Source: DAOLCO01 sp964612555 (lineage in GTDB: Bacteria; Bdellovibrionota_C; UBA2361; SZUA-149; DAOLCO01). From it: 64,000 nucleotides of DNA. The DNA lies in assembly GCA_964612555.1 (NCBI GenBank), contig CAZTBW010000005.1:148121-212120 (forward strand), in the 5' to 3' direction. Shown here in pieces: positions 34,773-43,002 of the stretch; within the stretch, counting starts at the first letter, position 1, and every line of letters starts with the position of its first letter. A model generated the notes under the pieces. The model saw only the letters and a list, made by a program, of their open reading frames with translations, was not told the origin of the DNA and made no database searches. A program made the position numbers and the translations under genes.

Positions 34773-36920
34773 TTATTTCTCTTTCTTGTCTGAGACTTCT
34801 TTTTTAAAATCAGTTCCAAGTCTCTGAAGATATGCAATCATTGCTATGATCTCCTTATCCTTCAATTCTCTCGTTTCACCAGACTGTTTCAGACGCTGGG
34901 ATATTTCTTCAGCCTGAGACATTGCCAAAGACTCAGCAGAATCAATTTCTTCAGGCGAATAGGGAGTTCCCAGCCATGCCAAAGCAGCAAGTTTTCTTGA
35001 GGTATCAGATAGATCAAGGTCATCTTCAAGCATGTATTTGTATTCTGGCATTATAGAACCAGGAGAAGTCGATCTCGGGTCTTCCATGTGACGTACGTGC
35101 CAAAGGTCAGGATATTTTCCTCCTACACGGTGCAGATCAGGACCGGTTCTCTTTGATCCCCATTGAAATGGTCGATCATAAATAAACTCCCCTGCACGAG
35201 AATATTCGCCGTATCTTTCAGTCTCTGATCTGAATGGTCTTACCATCTGAGAGTGACAGGTATAACAACCATCCCGAACGTAAATATCTCTTCCTTCAAG
35301 CTCAAGCGGAGTATATGGTTTAACACTCGAAATGGAAGGAACATTTTTCTCAATCAAAAACGCAGGAACAAACTCAAACAAGGATGCAACAATAACAGCA
35401 ACCGTTGTCCAGACTGAAAGCGCAACGGGAAGCCCTTCAAGTCTGCGATGAAAAGTCTTTCCAACCTTCGCGGATTTATCTACCAGAGCAGGTGCTGAGC
35501 TTTCCGTATCCTTAATATCACTATCTGAAGCAATGATGGTTCTGAATATTGAATATGCTCCAAGAACAGTCCCTAAAAGATACATAGACCCGCCAATCAA
35601 TCTAATCCAGTACATCGGTAGCAGCGGAACCACGGTTTCAATGAAATCAGGATACATGAGGCGTCCACTCTGATCGAAAGCTTTCCACATAAGACCCTGA
35701 GTAACCCCGGCAACCCACATTGAAACAGCGTACAGAACAATTCCGATTGTTCCCAACCAGAAATGAAGTGACATCAACTTTGTACTGTAGATCTCTTTTT
35801 TCCAAAGTCTTGGAACAAGCCAGTACAACATTCCAAATGTTATAAAACCATTCCAGCCCAGGGCACCTGAATGAACGTGCCCAACCGTCCAGTCGGTATA
35901 ATGGGAAAGTGCGTTAATTGACTTTACTGATAGTGCCGACCCCTCAAATGTTGCCATACCATAAGCGGTAATACCCACAACAAAAAACTTGAGGATAGTA
36001 TCATCAGCAACCTTGTGCCATGCTCCTCTCAAGGTAAGAAGTCCGTTAATCATCCCTCCCCAGGAAGGAGCAATCAACATAACGGAAAACACCATACCCA
36101 GCGTCGATAACCAGTCTGGAACCGCAGTATAGTGCAGGTGGTGTGGACCTGCCCATATGTATATAAAAACCAGTGACCAAAAGTGGATAATTGAAAGTCG
36201 GTAAGAAAACACCGGTCTTTCAGCTGCTTTTGGCAGAAAGTAGTACATCAGACCAAGAAATGGTGTTGTCAGGAAAAAGGCTACCGCATTATGACCGTAC
36301 CACCATTGAACAAATGCATCTTGCACTCCTGCATAAATCGGATAACTCTTGAAAAAAGTCACAGGAACGGCAAGAGAATTTACAACGTGTAGTACCGTAA
36401 TCGTTATTATGGTAGCAATGTAAAACCAGATTGCGACATACAAGTGTCTCTCTCTTCTGTTAAGAAGGGTCATAAAAAAGTTTGCGGCAAAAGTCAGCCA
36501 TATGAGGGCAATTGCAATATCAATTGGCCACTCAAGCTCGGCATACTCCTTTGAAACAGTGATACCCAAAGGCAGAGTGATCGCTGCTGCCACAATAATC
36601 AGCTGCCATCCCCAAAAATGAATCTTGCTTAAAAGATCACTCCACATCCTGGCTTTTACCAGTCTCTGTGTCGAATAATATATTCCTGTAAAAACAGCGT
36701 TACCACAAAAAGCAAAGATAACGGCATTTGTATGAAGTGGTCTGAGTCTGCCGAAGCTGAACCATGACGAGAGATTAAGTGGCCAGTACGCTAATTGAGC
36801 TGCAATCAGAACTCCAACAGACATACCAACAATTGCCCATATGAGAGTTGCAACAGCAAACATCCTTACGATACGGTCATCATAAGAAAATGTTTCAATC
36901 GAAGATTCTTTAGAAGTCAT
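34773..36920 (-). CDS. ccoN: fused cbb3 oxidase catalytic subunits CcoN-CcoO
   Basis: A 715-residue fusion. Residues ~1-480 are CcoN: the heme-copper oxidase subunit I with its helices, including PLHTNAVIFAFCGNAVFTG, the copper-histidine region GPHHLHYT and the helix-X-type HVHSGALGWNG. A ~40-residue linker leads to a second membrane helix (VALSVWTTVAVIVASLFEFV) and CcoO, with VRDGCYTCHSQMVRPF (heme motif 552-556) and GTPYSPEEI. The N-O fusion is known in some lineages but not the common separate-gene arrangement. A palindrome upstream may control it. Confidence 0.95.
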   Translation of the reverse strand: MTSKESSIETFSYDDRIVRMFAVATLIWAIVGMSVGVLIAAQLAYWPLNLSSWFSFGRLRPLHTNAVIFAFCGNAVFTGIYYSTQRLVKARMWSDLLSKIHFWGWQLIIVAAAITLPLGITVSKEYAELEWPIDIAIALIWLTFAANFFMTLLNRRERHLYVAIWFYIATIITITVLHVVNSLAVPVTFFKSYPIYAGVQDAFVQWWYGHNAVAFFLTTPFLGLMYYFLPKAAERPVFSYRLSIIHFWSLVFIYIWAGPHHLHYTAVPDWLSTLGMVFSVMLIAPSWGGMINGLLTLRGAWHKVADDTILKFFVVGITAYGMATFEGSALSVKSINALSHYTDWTVGHVHSGALGWNGFITFGMLYWLVPRLWKKEIYSTKLMSLHFWLGTIGIVLYAVSMWVAGVTQGLMWKAFDQSGRLMYPDFIETVVPLLPMYWIRLIGGSMYLLGTVLGAYSIFRTIIASDSDIKDTESSAPALVDKSAKVGKTFHRRLEGLPVALSVWTTVAVIVASLFEFVPAFLIEKNVPSISSVKPYTPLELEGRDIYVRDGCYTCHSQMVRPFRSETERYGEYSRAGEFIYDRPFQWGSKRTGPDLHRVGGKYPDLWHVRHMEDPRSTSPGSIMPEYKYMLEDDLDLSDTSRKLAALAWLGTPYSPEEIDSAESLAMSQAEEISQRLKQSGETRELKDKEIIAMIAYLQRLGTDFKKEVSDKKEK

Positions 36921-36951
36921 AAGAAGGACACCATCAAAAAATAGTCTGCAT

Positions 36952-36980
36952 TAATTTTGTGAGAATGCTACACAAAATTA
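36952..36980. promoter_or_regulatory. palindrome upstream of ccoNO (possible operator)
   Basis: TAATTTTGTG (36952-36961), 9-base spacer, CACAAAATTA (36971-36980): a perfect 10-bp inverted pair 32 bp before the ccoNO start. The TGTG...CACA core resembles CRP/FNR-superfamily sites, but its spacer is one base longer than a classical CRP site. No perfect FNR box (TTGAT-N4-ATCAA) was found. Confidence 0.45.
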
Positions 36981-37031
36981 TTCTTTTGATAAAGCTCTAA
37001 AAAATTAAACTTGAAAACTGGAGTAACTGAA

Positions 37032-37157
37032 ATGTTACATAAAGTATTCAACTATTCGGAGGGCACACAGAAAGAGTTGATTATCGGAATTAAAGCAGAT
37101 ACATGCACACTTATCGACGCATCTGTTGAAAAACAAAACGAGCTAAAATCATGTTGA
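37032..37157 (+). CDS. possible small protein, 41 aa
   Basis: An open frame starting MLHKVFNYSEGTQKELIIGI and ending NELKSC. No clear ribosome site precedes it (GAGTAACTGA only). It is the only coding candidate in the 340-bp gap between ccoNO and the isochorismatase-like gene. It may be a chance frame. Confidence 0.25.
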   Translation: MLHKVFNYSEGTQKELIIGIKADTCTLIDASVEKQNELKSC

Positions 37158-37261
37158 TTCTATTCTTATCTTTCTATATACTTGGTATATTGTCTTAGAT
37201 AGAGACAATGCATTATTAAGGTCTACGTACGAACCAAGCCATGAGTTCGATACGGTGGTTG

Positions 37262-37855
37262 TTATACTGCTTTTGTATGAACATCAATGAAAATCAATTC
37301 AACCTCTTCTTTACAGCTGTTATTTGTCAAACTTTGACGTCTTAATATAGTTATTACAGCATTTTTTAGTTCTTCAATACCATCCCAGTGATCGCATAAT
37401 TCTTCAATTACATACGTATAATAATTTTGATCTATCGCATCATATGCAGACGCCAAAACGCAATCATTTATGTCGTAGCCAATGAGATGAACTTCTTCGA
37501 TTAGATGATCATTAAGAAAAGTATGTAACGCATTCTTTTCAAACCCTTTAAAACACGATCTTACATTTTTTTCTATTTGAATAACTGGTTTAGATTTTAA
37601 ATTTACCTCCTCTATAAGCTCTGTTGCTATATTTCCTGCTTCTTCTTTCGAAACTGAAAATTTATTTTGTTTAAAAAACATTGAATCTTCATCTGCATAA
37701 TACGAAGCCAATACATATGCATCGTATTCCTTAACTCGAACATACGACTGCATTATTTGAATAAGTGGCAATACCTTTTCTGACAAGGTTCCTGGCTGGA
37801 TATCGATTAGCAATAATGCTTTTCTTCTGTCATTGCTAGGTATGTTTATCTGCAT
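37262..37855 (-). CDS. isochorismatase-fold cysteine hydrolase
   Basis: A 197-residue protein. ALLLIDIQPGTL carries the catalytic Asp, and VHLIGYDINDCVLASAYDA carries the nucleophilic Cys in the usual T/D-x-C-V context. A Lys/Arg residue appears in QIEKNVRSCF. It probably hydrolyses an amide or enol ester; substrate unknown. Isochorismatase-fold genes are common in cassette arrays, and an attC-like palindrome lies just upstream of the start. Confidence 0.82.
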   Translation of the reverse strand: MQINIPSNDRRKALLLIDIQPGTLSEKVLPLIQIMQSYVRVKEYDAYVLASYYADEDSMFFKQNKFSVSKEEAGNIATELIEEVNLKSKPVIQIEKNVRSCFKGFEKNALHTFLNDHLIEEVHLIGYDINDCVLASAYDAIDQNYYTYVIEELCDHWDGIEELKNAVITILRRQSLTNNSCKEEVELIFIDVHTKAV

Positions 37856-37881
37856 GTTCCTTTAGGAGTATAGAACGCAAC

Positions 37882-37943
37882 GGTATAACATCATATTCAT
37901 CAACGTCCTAATCTATTATATCGGTCGATGATCATTCACAATA
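37882..37943 (-). repeat. attC-like imperfect palindrome B
   Basis: On the minus strand it ends GATGTTATACC. The TCATC(G/A)AC arms pair around a ~17-base loop (37893-37905 with 37925-37937). The site is ~80% similar to site C at 42463 and lies between two single-gene units, exactly where an integron recombination site would be. Confidence 0.5.
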
Positions 37944-37960
37944 AGAGATTGATACTTTTC

Positions 37961-39052
37961 TTATTCTCCGGCTGCCGTATTAATTACCTCAGTAGCCAAT
38001 TTTTTTATAACAACATCATATTCCATGAACATCCCATACTCAGATGATTCACGAAAATTAAATTTCCCGAGTTCTCCAAGTTGACCTTTCGTTTGTTTTG
38101 CAAAATATACAATCTTCTCGGGTGAGGTTGTTTGAGTTTCCTGAATAGCACGGGCTATGAGAAATGCAACATCATAGGCAGAAGCAGCCAGGGTAAGATG
38201 ATTATCATTACCAAAGTGTTTCATATAACGATGCCGAAACGATTCTGTAACTTGATTGTCAGGATAAATAGCCCCTTCAAACGCTTTTGATTGTGAACTT
38301 GGCAGACTCTCAAACAAATCTGTACCATAAAATATTTTCTTACGAACATTCGGGTTAGAAAGTTTTGCAAAACTACTCAAATGATGGGGCGATAAGAGTA
38401 GCCCTAAATATGATTCTTCATTCGGAGTGATTCTGTTCAGAAATGTCTTTAAGTCAACATCTTGAGGGCTGATAAGAGCAATCTCCCTATACTCTTGATC
38501 AGATGAAAGTGCTTTTTTTATCTCATCGGCAAAGCTCTGAAAAAATATATTATCTGATCGCAACACCTCAAAACGTGTAACTCCTTGCGAAGATAAATAA
38601 TGAACCAGTGCTTCTGCATAATGTGCGGTAGGATTCATTGAACGGAATACATAATTCCTTCCCACGGCAAATTCTGAAGGAAAACAAACGGCAATAAGAA
38701 GAACTTTATTTCTCTCGGCAATAGGTGCAATCGCATGAGCTGAGGGACCACCAAAGACAAATACCATTTGCGCATTATCCTGGGTTGTCAATTTGCGAAA
38801 TGCCGTTACTCCATTTCTTGCTTCAAGTTGATCGTCTTCAACAATCAGTTGCAAAGAAGAAAACTTCTCAGGATGCTCAATTATCGCTAATTGGATACCA
38901 TTACGAACGGCACTTCCAATAGTAGCAAAAGGTCCTGTAAGAGCTGTAATCAAACCTATAGGAACTTTGTCCGATGCTATCGCATTTATCGGCATCATCC
39001 CAACAAATGCAAGATTCAGCAGCACAATAAATCGTATTAGACTGTATTTCAT
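37961..39052 (-). CDS. periplasmic type I ligand-binding protein (LivK-like)
   Basis: Fourth full-length paralogue, 363 residues. Signal peptide FIVLLNLAFVGMMPINAIAS, then VPIGLITALTGPFATIGSAV, IVEDDQLEARNGVTAFRKL, FVFGGPSAHAIAPIAERNKV, and AASAYDVAFLIARAIQ near the end. No transporter genes are nearby. It is followed by the attC-like site B and preceded by the 58-aa gene. Confidence 0.87.
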   Translation of the reverse strand: MKYSLIRFIVLLNLAFVGMMPINAIASDKVPIGLITALTGPFATIGSAVRNGIQLAIIEHPEKFSSLQLIVEDDQLEARNGVTAFRKLTTQDNAQMVFVFGGPSAHAIAPIAERNKVLLIAVCFPSEFAVGRNYVFRSMNPTAHYAEALVHYLSSQGVTRFEVLRSDNIFFQSFADEIKKALSSDQEYREIALISPQDVDLKTFLNRITPNEESYLGLLLSPHHLSSFAKLSNPNVRKKIFYGTDLFESLPSSQSKAFEGAIYPDNQVTESFRHRYMKHFGNDNHLTLAASAYDVAFLIARAIQETQTTSPEKIVYFAKQTKGQLGELGKFNFRESSEYGMFMEYDVVIKKLATEVINTAAGE

Positions 39053-39139
39053 ACTACCGTATATTTCAATCCAAGTGCATAAGAGATAAGGATCTTACAT
39101 ACAGGACGAAACTCCCGTAACGAAAATTATTATACTTTT

Positions 39140-39316
39140 CTACTCCAAAATTAATTCAACATCAACATCCTCTTCTTTAGCATTTCTAATAAGCTCAACA
39201 ATGATATTAAAGTCTTCTCCTGAAATTTTCTCAGTTTTTCCCATCACCAACAATTGGTTAATCCAATAGAGTTCTGCGATACCAGCTGTATGAAAACTTT
39301 GACTACCTATTCTCAT
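39140..39316 (-). CDS. small protein, 58 aa, overlapping the GNAT gene
   Basis: The frame starts at the ATG 39314-39316 (MRIGSQSFHTAGIAELYWIN) and ends EDVDVELILE. Its first 14 bases overlap the end of the acetyltransferase gene, typical of translational coupling. The sequence is helical and acidic at its end. Function unknown. Confidence 0.5.
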   Translation of the reverse strand: MRIGSQSFHTAGIAELYWINQLLVMGKTEKISGEDFNIIVELIRNAKEEDVDVELILE

Positions 39317-39770
39317 GCAACTTCTTCAATGCCCTCGCATGAGCAATGTAGCCGTTTTTTATATAAAACTCAGATGCTTTCGTAGATGCCAAAAAAGTCC
39401 TTCTACAATTTAACTCAACCGCCAGTACATCAAGATAAGACAAAAGTTCCGATCCATATCCTCTCAAATCTTCCCCGGCTAATGTAGACATGTCGTGAAT
39501 CATCATCTCCCGATCAAGTGCAGCATGAGGTGAAATTGTATAACTGGCAACGCAAACGACTTTAGCATTTTTGAATAATCCAACAAGATGATAACCATCA
39601 CGCTGTAATTGATTTTTCCTCTTAAGAAAGTCTTCTTGCTTTAAGTCGGGACGAAGGGTCTTAAGAGCGTGCCACCCAAGAATCCAATCTTGCTCGGACA
39701 ACAATTCACGACAAAAATTTTCACTACTAAGAACGGATGATTGATCTATTTGATTAACGGATGTTGACAT
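39303..39770 (-). CDS. GNAT-family N-acetyltransferase
   Basis: A 155-residue protein. LFKNAKVVCVASYTIS is beta-4, followed by MIHDMSTLAGEDLRGYGSELLSYLDVLAVE with a modified acetyl-CoA loop (R-G-Y-G-S), and KASEFYIKNGYIAH as the typical C-terminal FYxKxGF motif. Substrate unknown. It overlaps the downstream 58-residue gene. Confidence 0.85.
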   Translation of the reverse strand: MSTSVNQIDQSSVLSSENFCRELLSEQDWILGWHALKTLRPDLKQEDFLKRKNQLQRDGYHLVGLFKNAKVVCVASYTISPHAALDREMMIHDMSTLAGEDLRGYGSELLSYLDVLAVELNCRRTFLASTKASEFYIKNGYIAHARALKKLHENR

Positions 39771-39897
39771 AATTTAAGTAAAAAAGTTAACGGTTTGCAT
39801 TCGTTTTGTCTCAATTCTATACGATTGTTCTCTTTCTAATTTCCAGCTTTTACTTTTACGCATTTTTCTTTAATATCATAAGCTCAAAAAGGAGCAC

Positions 39898-39926
39898 TTG
39901 ACAAGTTGCGGAGCTGCAACTAAAGC
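39898..39926 (+). promoter_or_regulatory. candidate promoter with palindromic operator in its spacer
   Basis: TTGACA (39898-39903) and TAAAGC (39921-39926) are 17 bp apart. The spacer holds AGTTGC-GGAGCT-GCAACT (39904-39921), a perfect 6-bp-arm palindrome. A repressor bound there would block RNA polymerase. The -10 is weak, so this is tentative. Confidence 0.4.
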
Positions 39927-39960
39927 TAAACTGTTATTCCCTTAATCCTCCCAGGCATAA

Positions 39961-40632
39961 ATGCGTGATGCATACGAACAATTTTTTGAGTCACTGAAGA
40001 TAGAACAGGAAGAATTCTTCCGATTTGGGCTGAGTGAGATCATTCATGTCCCCTTTGATGTAGCGTGTGTTGAATGGGAACAACTAAAATTGCGTATTAC
40101 AAACGGCGAACCAGTGCATATCCGAGGTTTTGGTCGGAACGCTTCAAACTCCCACCTTTTTATTAACTTATATGCCTCACTTTTAGGGCATCAGAATATT
40201 TCGATTGATCCAACAAATAACGCTGCTCCTGCGAAATTGCTCCAGAGATTGACTGGATTTTCCAAGACTTCAAAAAAGGGCTGCAAACGCCTCCGTAACT
40301 ATCAGGTCACACATGTTTTTGGACGGACAAAGAACCCCTACGCATTTACAGCCCCATGGAACATCGTATATTTGCCAAAAATCATCGATCCATTTACTGG
40401 ACACGAATCAACTGGTGATTTGACTCTAAAGTTCCAACAGATGTTTAGAAATCATATATTTAATCTTTTTTCACCTATGATTCATGACTTCAATCAAATA
40501 GTCGGTGATCAACAAATGACATCTCGAATCGATGCATACCTTTCAGTCCTTGACGAATCACCCGCATTAGTGAAAAAACTTCGGAACTCACTGATAGACG
40601 AATGGAAACCTATTACTGTAAATGCTTCTTAA
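39961..40632 (+). CDS. hypothetical protein with N-Y-Q-x-T-H-x-F-G-R-T-K-N-P motif (nuclease-like?)
   Basis: A 223-residue protein. The conserved-looking block LRNYQVTHVFGRTKNPYAFT, then APWNIVYLPKIIDPFTGHES, resembles HNH-type nuclease regions (H...N...H spacing) seen in some restriction-related proteins. I cannot identify the family. It is the only plus-strand gene in this stretch and has its own candidate operator. No good ribosome site precedes the ATG. Confidence 0.55.
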   Translation: MRDAYEQFFESLKIEQEEFFRFGLSEIIHVPFDVACVEWEQLKLRITNGEPVHIRGFGRNASNSHLFINLYASLLGHQNISIDPTNNAAPAKLLQRLTGFSKTSKKGCKRLRNYQVTHVFGRTKNPYAFTAPWNIVYLPKIIDPFTGHESTGDLTLKFQQMFRNHIFNLFSPMIHDFNQIVGDQQMTSRIDAYLSVLDESPALVKKLRNSLIDEWKPITVNAS

Positions 40633-40681
40633 GTAACGTCATTCCCCTCTCTATCAACATCATTCATATCCATTCCTTATT

Positions 40682-40700
40682 GCAGAACATTATATTCATC
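40682..40700 (-). repeat. partial copy of the attC-like repeat (D)
   Basis: GAACATTATATTCATC matches the right end of sites B and C (ATAACATnATATTCATC). The second arm is not evident, so it may be a truncated relic. It lies directly after the stop of the 203-aa gene. Confidence 0.35.
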
Positions 40701-41312
40701 TTAGCCATTTGCCCAGCTACTATAAACTTCTAAAGCATTCTTTAACTTATCCATTTCTATCTCAAAAGGAGGAGCGTCTGTTGATATAGGAAATGCAAAC
40801 CAATGCGTAGTTCCATCACCATTATCAAAAGCAAATTCTATTGCTTTTCGGTGAGTAGTATTGTGACTAACTGGAGCTAAACTAATATTTTTCCACATCT
40901 CATCAAAATCAGATAAAGAAGCAATCGGATCAGCAATCAAAAATGCTCCTACGCTATTCCATGCATTAACCGCTCCAATTTCTGCATGTTTGAACTTCTG
41001 TGCTAAACAGATTGCGCTATCTTGAGAGATTATTTTAAAAAATTCATATCCATTTCCAGAACTTGAAATGGCACGTGAGTAATTCACTATTATTTGAGAT
41101 AGATTTTCAGATTCACCAGTGTGTCTTATACCGAAAAATGCATCATCAAAAAATGCCTCGAATGCAACTTCTCTTCGAGAGCCTAAATACCGTCTAGCCT
41201 CTTCCAGCTCACAAAATCTACCAGGCTCAAAAGCAACCGCTCTTTCCCACTCCCCATTTACGGCAAGCTGTCCCAAGTTAGGAGATTTTTTAAAAATATC
41301 GTTTTTAATCAT
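40701..41312 (-). CDS. hypothetical protein, 203 aa
   Basis: A soluble protein with no recognised motif. It contains Trp/Phe-rich segments (VNAWNSVGAFLIADPIASL, DGTTHWFAFPI). No signal peptide. An attC-like site begins 15 bp upstream of its start and a partial one follows its stop, consistent with a gene cassette. Confidence 0.55.
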   Translation of the reverse strand: MIKNDIFKKSPNLGQLAVNGEWERAVAFEPGRFCELEEARRYLGSRREVAFEAFFDDAFFGIRHTGESENLSQIIVNYSRAISSSGNGYEFFKIISQDSAICLAQKFKHAEIGAVNAWNSVGAFLIADPIASLSDFDEMWKNISLAPVSHNTTHRKAIEFAFDNGDGTTHWFAFPISTDAPPFEIEMDKLKNALEVYSSWANG

Positions 41313-41326
41313 TCTACAATCAGAAA

Positions 41327-41385
41327 GGTATAACGTCTAAATGTTTGCAGCCGTTCTACGACTTGCGAAAAACACGTTGTTAATC
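41327..41385 (-). repeat. attC-like imperfect palindrome A (59 bp)
   Basis: Read on the minus strand: GATTAACAACGT at one end and ACGTTATACC at the other. TAACaACGT pairs with ACGTTA, leaving one unpaired A. Internal arms are TGTTTnnnGCaAG / CTGCAAACA around an 11-base loop. Extrahelical bases and GTTATAC ends are hallmarks of integron attC sites. Confidence 0.55.
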
Positions 41386-41450
41386 GCTAATTATTAAATG
41401 TTCGTATAATTTCGTCAAGTTGTGTGATCGTAGTCAAAAAGGGTGACGTT

Positions 41451-42035
41451 TTACCATTGTGGTTGTGGCTCGATACATTGTCGGTCTCTAGCGGAATCTG
41501 CCATTTGCCGAGTCTCCATTTTCGACGAGGCAGTTAGGGGAATTCTGTCCGTCACGCATATTTCTTCAGGAGTTATCTTTGCAACCGCAATATAAGAATG
41601 GGTAACCTCGGCCGGATCCTCACCTTCGTGAGATTCAACGTGCACAATCAAAGCGACTGGAATTTTGGCTCCGGTTCTCATCATAACTCGCCACTCTGCT
41701 TTATCCCCATGATGAAACATATGGCGTGTAATGAATTCCTGATAATCCAGCGGAAAAATTCTTTTGTCCGGGGCAACAATCTCTATAGATGTTCGCCCGG
41801 AATCAACAGTCCGAGAAATCAGTTGGTATCCTGAGACCCCAGGGCATAAGCGATAAGGAGTATGGTTTGGATCGGTTTCGTCAATTAATTCTCTACAAGC
41901 TTCATAGTTAAGATCGGTATAAACCGACTCCACGGTTCCATTTAAAATTTCATCAGCTAGACAAATTCCTTTGGCGAAGCCGATAAAAATCAGGGCTACG
42001 ATAAAAATTCTTACCTGCAGGATGTAACGCCCCAT
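41451..42035 (-). CDS. hypothetical secreted protein, 194 aa
   Basis: The signal peptide region IFIVALIFIGFAKGICLADE is followed by a periplasmic domain with five cysteines in the mature part (EACREL, RLCPGV, EEICVTD, RQCIEP). The sequence SYIAVAKITPEEICVTDRIP suggests a conserved core. No family recognised. A probable cassette gene between attC-like site A and a YCII gene. Confidence 0.6.
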   Translation of the reverse strand: MGRYILQVRIFIVALIFIGFAKGICLADEILNGTVESVYTDLNYEACRELIDETDPNHTPYRLCPGVSGYQLISRTVDSGRTSIEIVAPDKRIFPLDYQEFITRHMFHHGDKAEWRVMMRTGAKIPVALIVHVESHEGEDPAEVTHSYIAVAKITPEEICVTDRIPLTASSKMETRQMADSARDRQCIEPQPQW

Positions 42036-42070
42036 TTCCTCTCCTTTACTAAACTTGAACTCGAGCGCAC

Positions 42071-42415
42071 CTAGGTTAGTTTAACGTAGCCACGTTGCTC
42101 AAAAAATTCCTTTGGGCGGTTAAACTTCCATGGATTTTTCACGTTGCACTTATATATTTCGAGAGTTTGCCAGACATCACCAACAACATAGGGCTCACGC
42201 TTGAGCCAGTCGCTCAGCTCTTGTTCTGATGGGAAATCCATCACTGCCATTGAGCCGGTCATTTTACCATCATCATCAAGAATTGCTGCGCCGTACCAAC
42301 GATTGCCTGCTGCCTCCATCTCATCTCCCAACTTCAAATGAGCATCTCGTGAAGCCAATCTTCGGTTCATTGCCTCTGAATCTTCACCATCTTTTCCGAT
42401 AACTATGAACTGCAT
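42071..42415 (-). CDS. YCII-related protein
   Basis: A 114-residue paralogue of the 27695-28030 gene: MQFIVIGKDGEDSEAMNRRL, GSMAVMDFPSEQELSDWL, EPYVVGDVW and RPKEFFEQR. AGGA lies 5 bases before the ATG. Duplicated YCII genes 14 kb apart, each in a cassette-like setting, suggest separate acquisition. Function unknown. Confidence 0.85.
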   Translation of the reverse strand: MQFIVIGKDGEDSEAMNRRLASRDAHLKLGDEMEAAGNRWYGAAILDDDGKMTGSMAVMDFPSEQELSDWLKREPYVVGDVWQTLEIYKCNVKNPWKFNRPKEFFEQRGYVKLT

Positions 42416-42462
42416 GGATTCCTGCTAAAAAATGTTGGTATAAGAAGAAAACTTTGAGTTGC

Positions 42463-42526
42463 GGGATAACATTATATTCATCAACTCTCCTAAAGTTACT
42501 ATATCAGTCGATGATCATCCTCAAGA
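42463..42526 (-). repeat. attC-like imperfect palindrome C
   Basis: Second copy of the site at 37882-37943, sharing ATAACATnATATTCATCAAC at one end and GTCGATGATCAT at the other. The minus-strand right end is AATGTTATCCC, close to GTTRRRY. Confidence 0.5.
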
Positions 42527-42638
42527 GATTTTTCATAATGAGGAAACAAAATATGCTGAGAAATAGCTACATACAAAGCTCCGTGACGCATATTGTTAAT
42601 CAACGGTAAATACACCGCTAAAAATCAGTACTTTACAA

Positions 42639-42660
42639 ATTGTCGCTTTTGTGCGACAAT
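42639..42660 (+). promoter_or_regulatory. palindromic operator candidate of the toxin-antitoxin pair
   Basis: ATTGTCGC-TTTTGT-GCGACAAT, 8-bp arms, just before the toxin ATG at 42667. The same ATTGTCGC word recurs after the antitoxin (43363-43370). Consistent with autorepression. Confidence 0.6.
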
Positions 42661-42666
42661 GGTTCA

Positions 42667-43002
42667 ATGGGAGAAATTATTAAAACCATCAAGTTATATA
42701 TAGACCCTACTGGCAAAGTTCCATTCGAATCATGGATTGGTAGTATTCGAGAGACTAAGAGTAAGGCAAAAATATTACAGCGCATTGATCGATTACGACT
42801 AGGAAATTTTGGTGATTGTAAAAGTGTAGGAAGCGGAGTTTATGAATTAAGGATTCATTTCGGACCAGGGTTCAGAGTTTATTTTGGTTTGCAAGGGGAA
42901 ACCGTAGTGTTGTTACTGTGTGGAGGAGATAAAAGTACTCAAAAGAAAGATATTACGAATGCCCATAATTATTGGAAGGAGTTTAAAGACAATGAGAAAT
43001 AA
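42667..43002 (+). CDS. RelE/HigB-like toxin (phage-derived Gp49-like family)
   Basis: A 111-residue protein from the ATG at 42667 (MGEIIKTIKLYIDPTGKVPF). It has KILQRIDRLRLGNFGDCKSV, VYELRIHFGPGFRVYF and VLLLCGGDKSTQKKDI, the pattern of the addiction-module killer family. These proteins are mRNA interferases of the RelE fold. Its last 11 bases overlap the antitoxin start. Toxin-before-antitoxin order is typical of HigBA. Confidence 0.88.
   Translation: MGEIIKTIKLYIDPTGKVPFESWIGSIRETKSKAKILQRIDRLRLGNFGDCKSVGSGVYELRIHFGPGFRVYFGLQGETVVLLLCGGDKSTQKKDITNAHNYWKEFKDNEK

Noticed and set aside
36921..37020. FNR box (TTGAT-N4-ATCAA) for the cbb3 operon
   Set aside because: Only a half site TTGATAAAG is present (about 36977-36985); the second half does not match.
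42577..42608. Further attC-like sites with a CTCCGTGACGCA word (also near 28525)
   Set aside because: The shared word is short and no paired arms of sufficient length were found, so I did not call recombination sites there.
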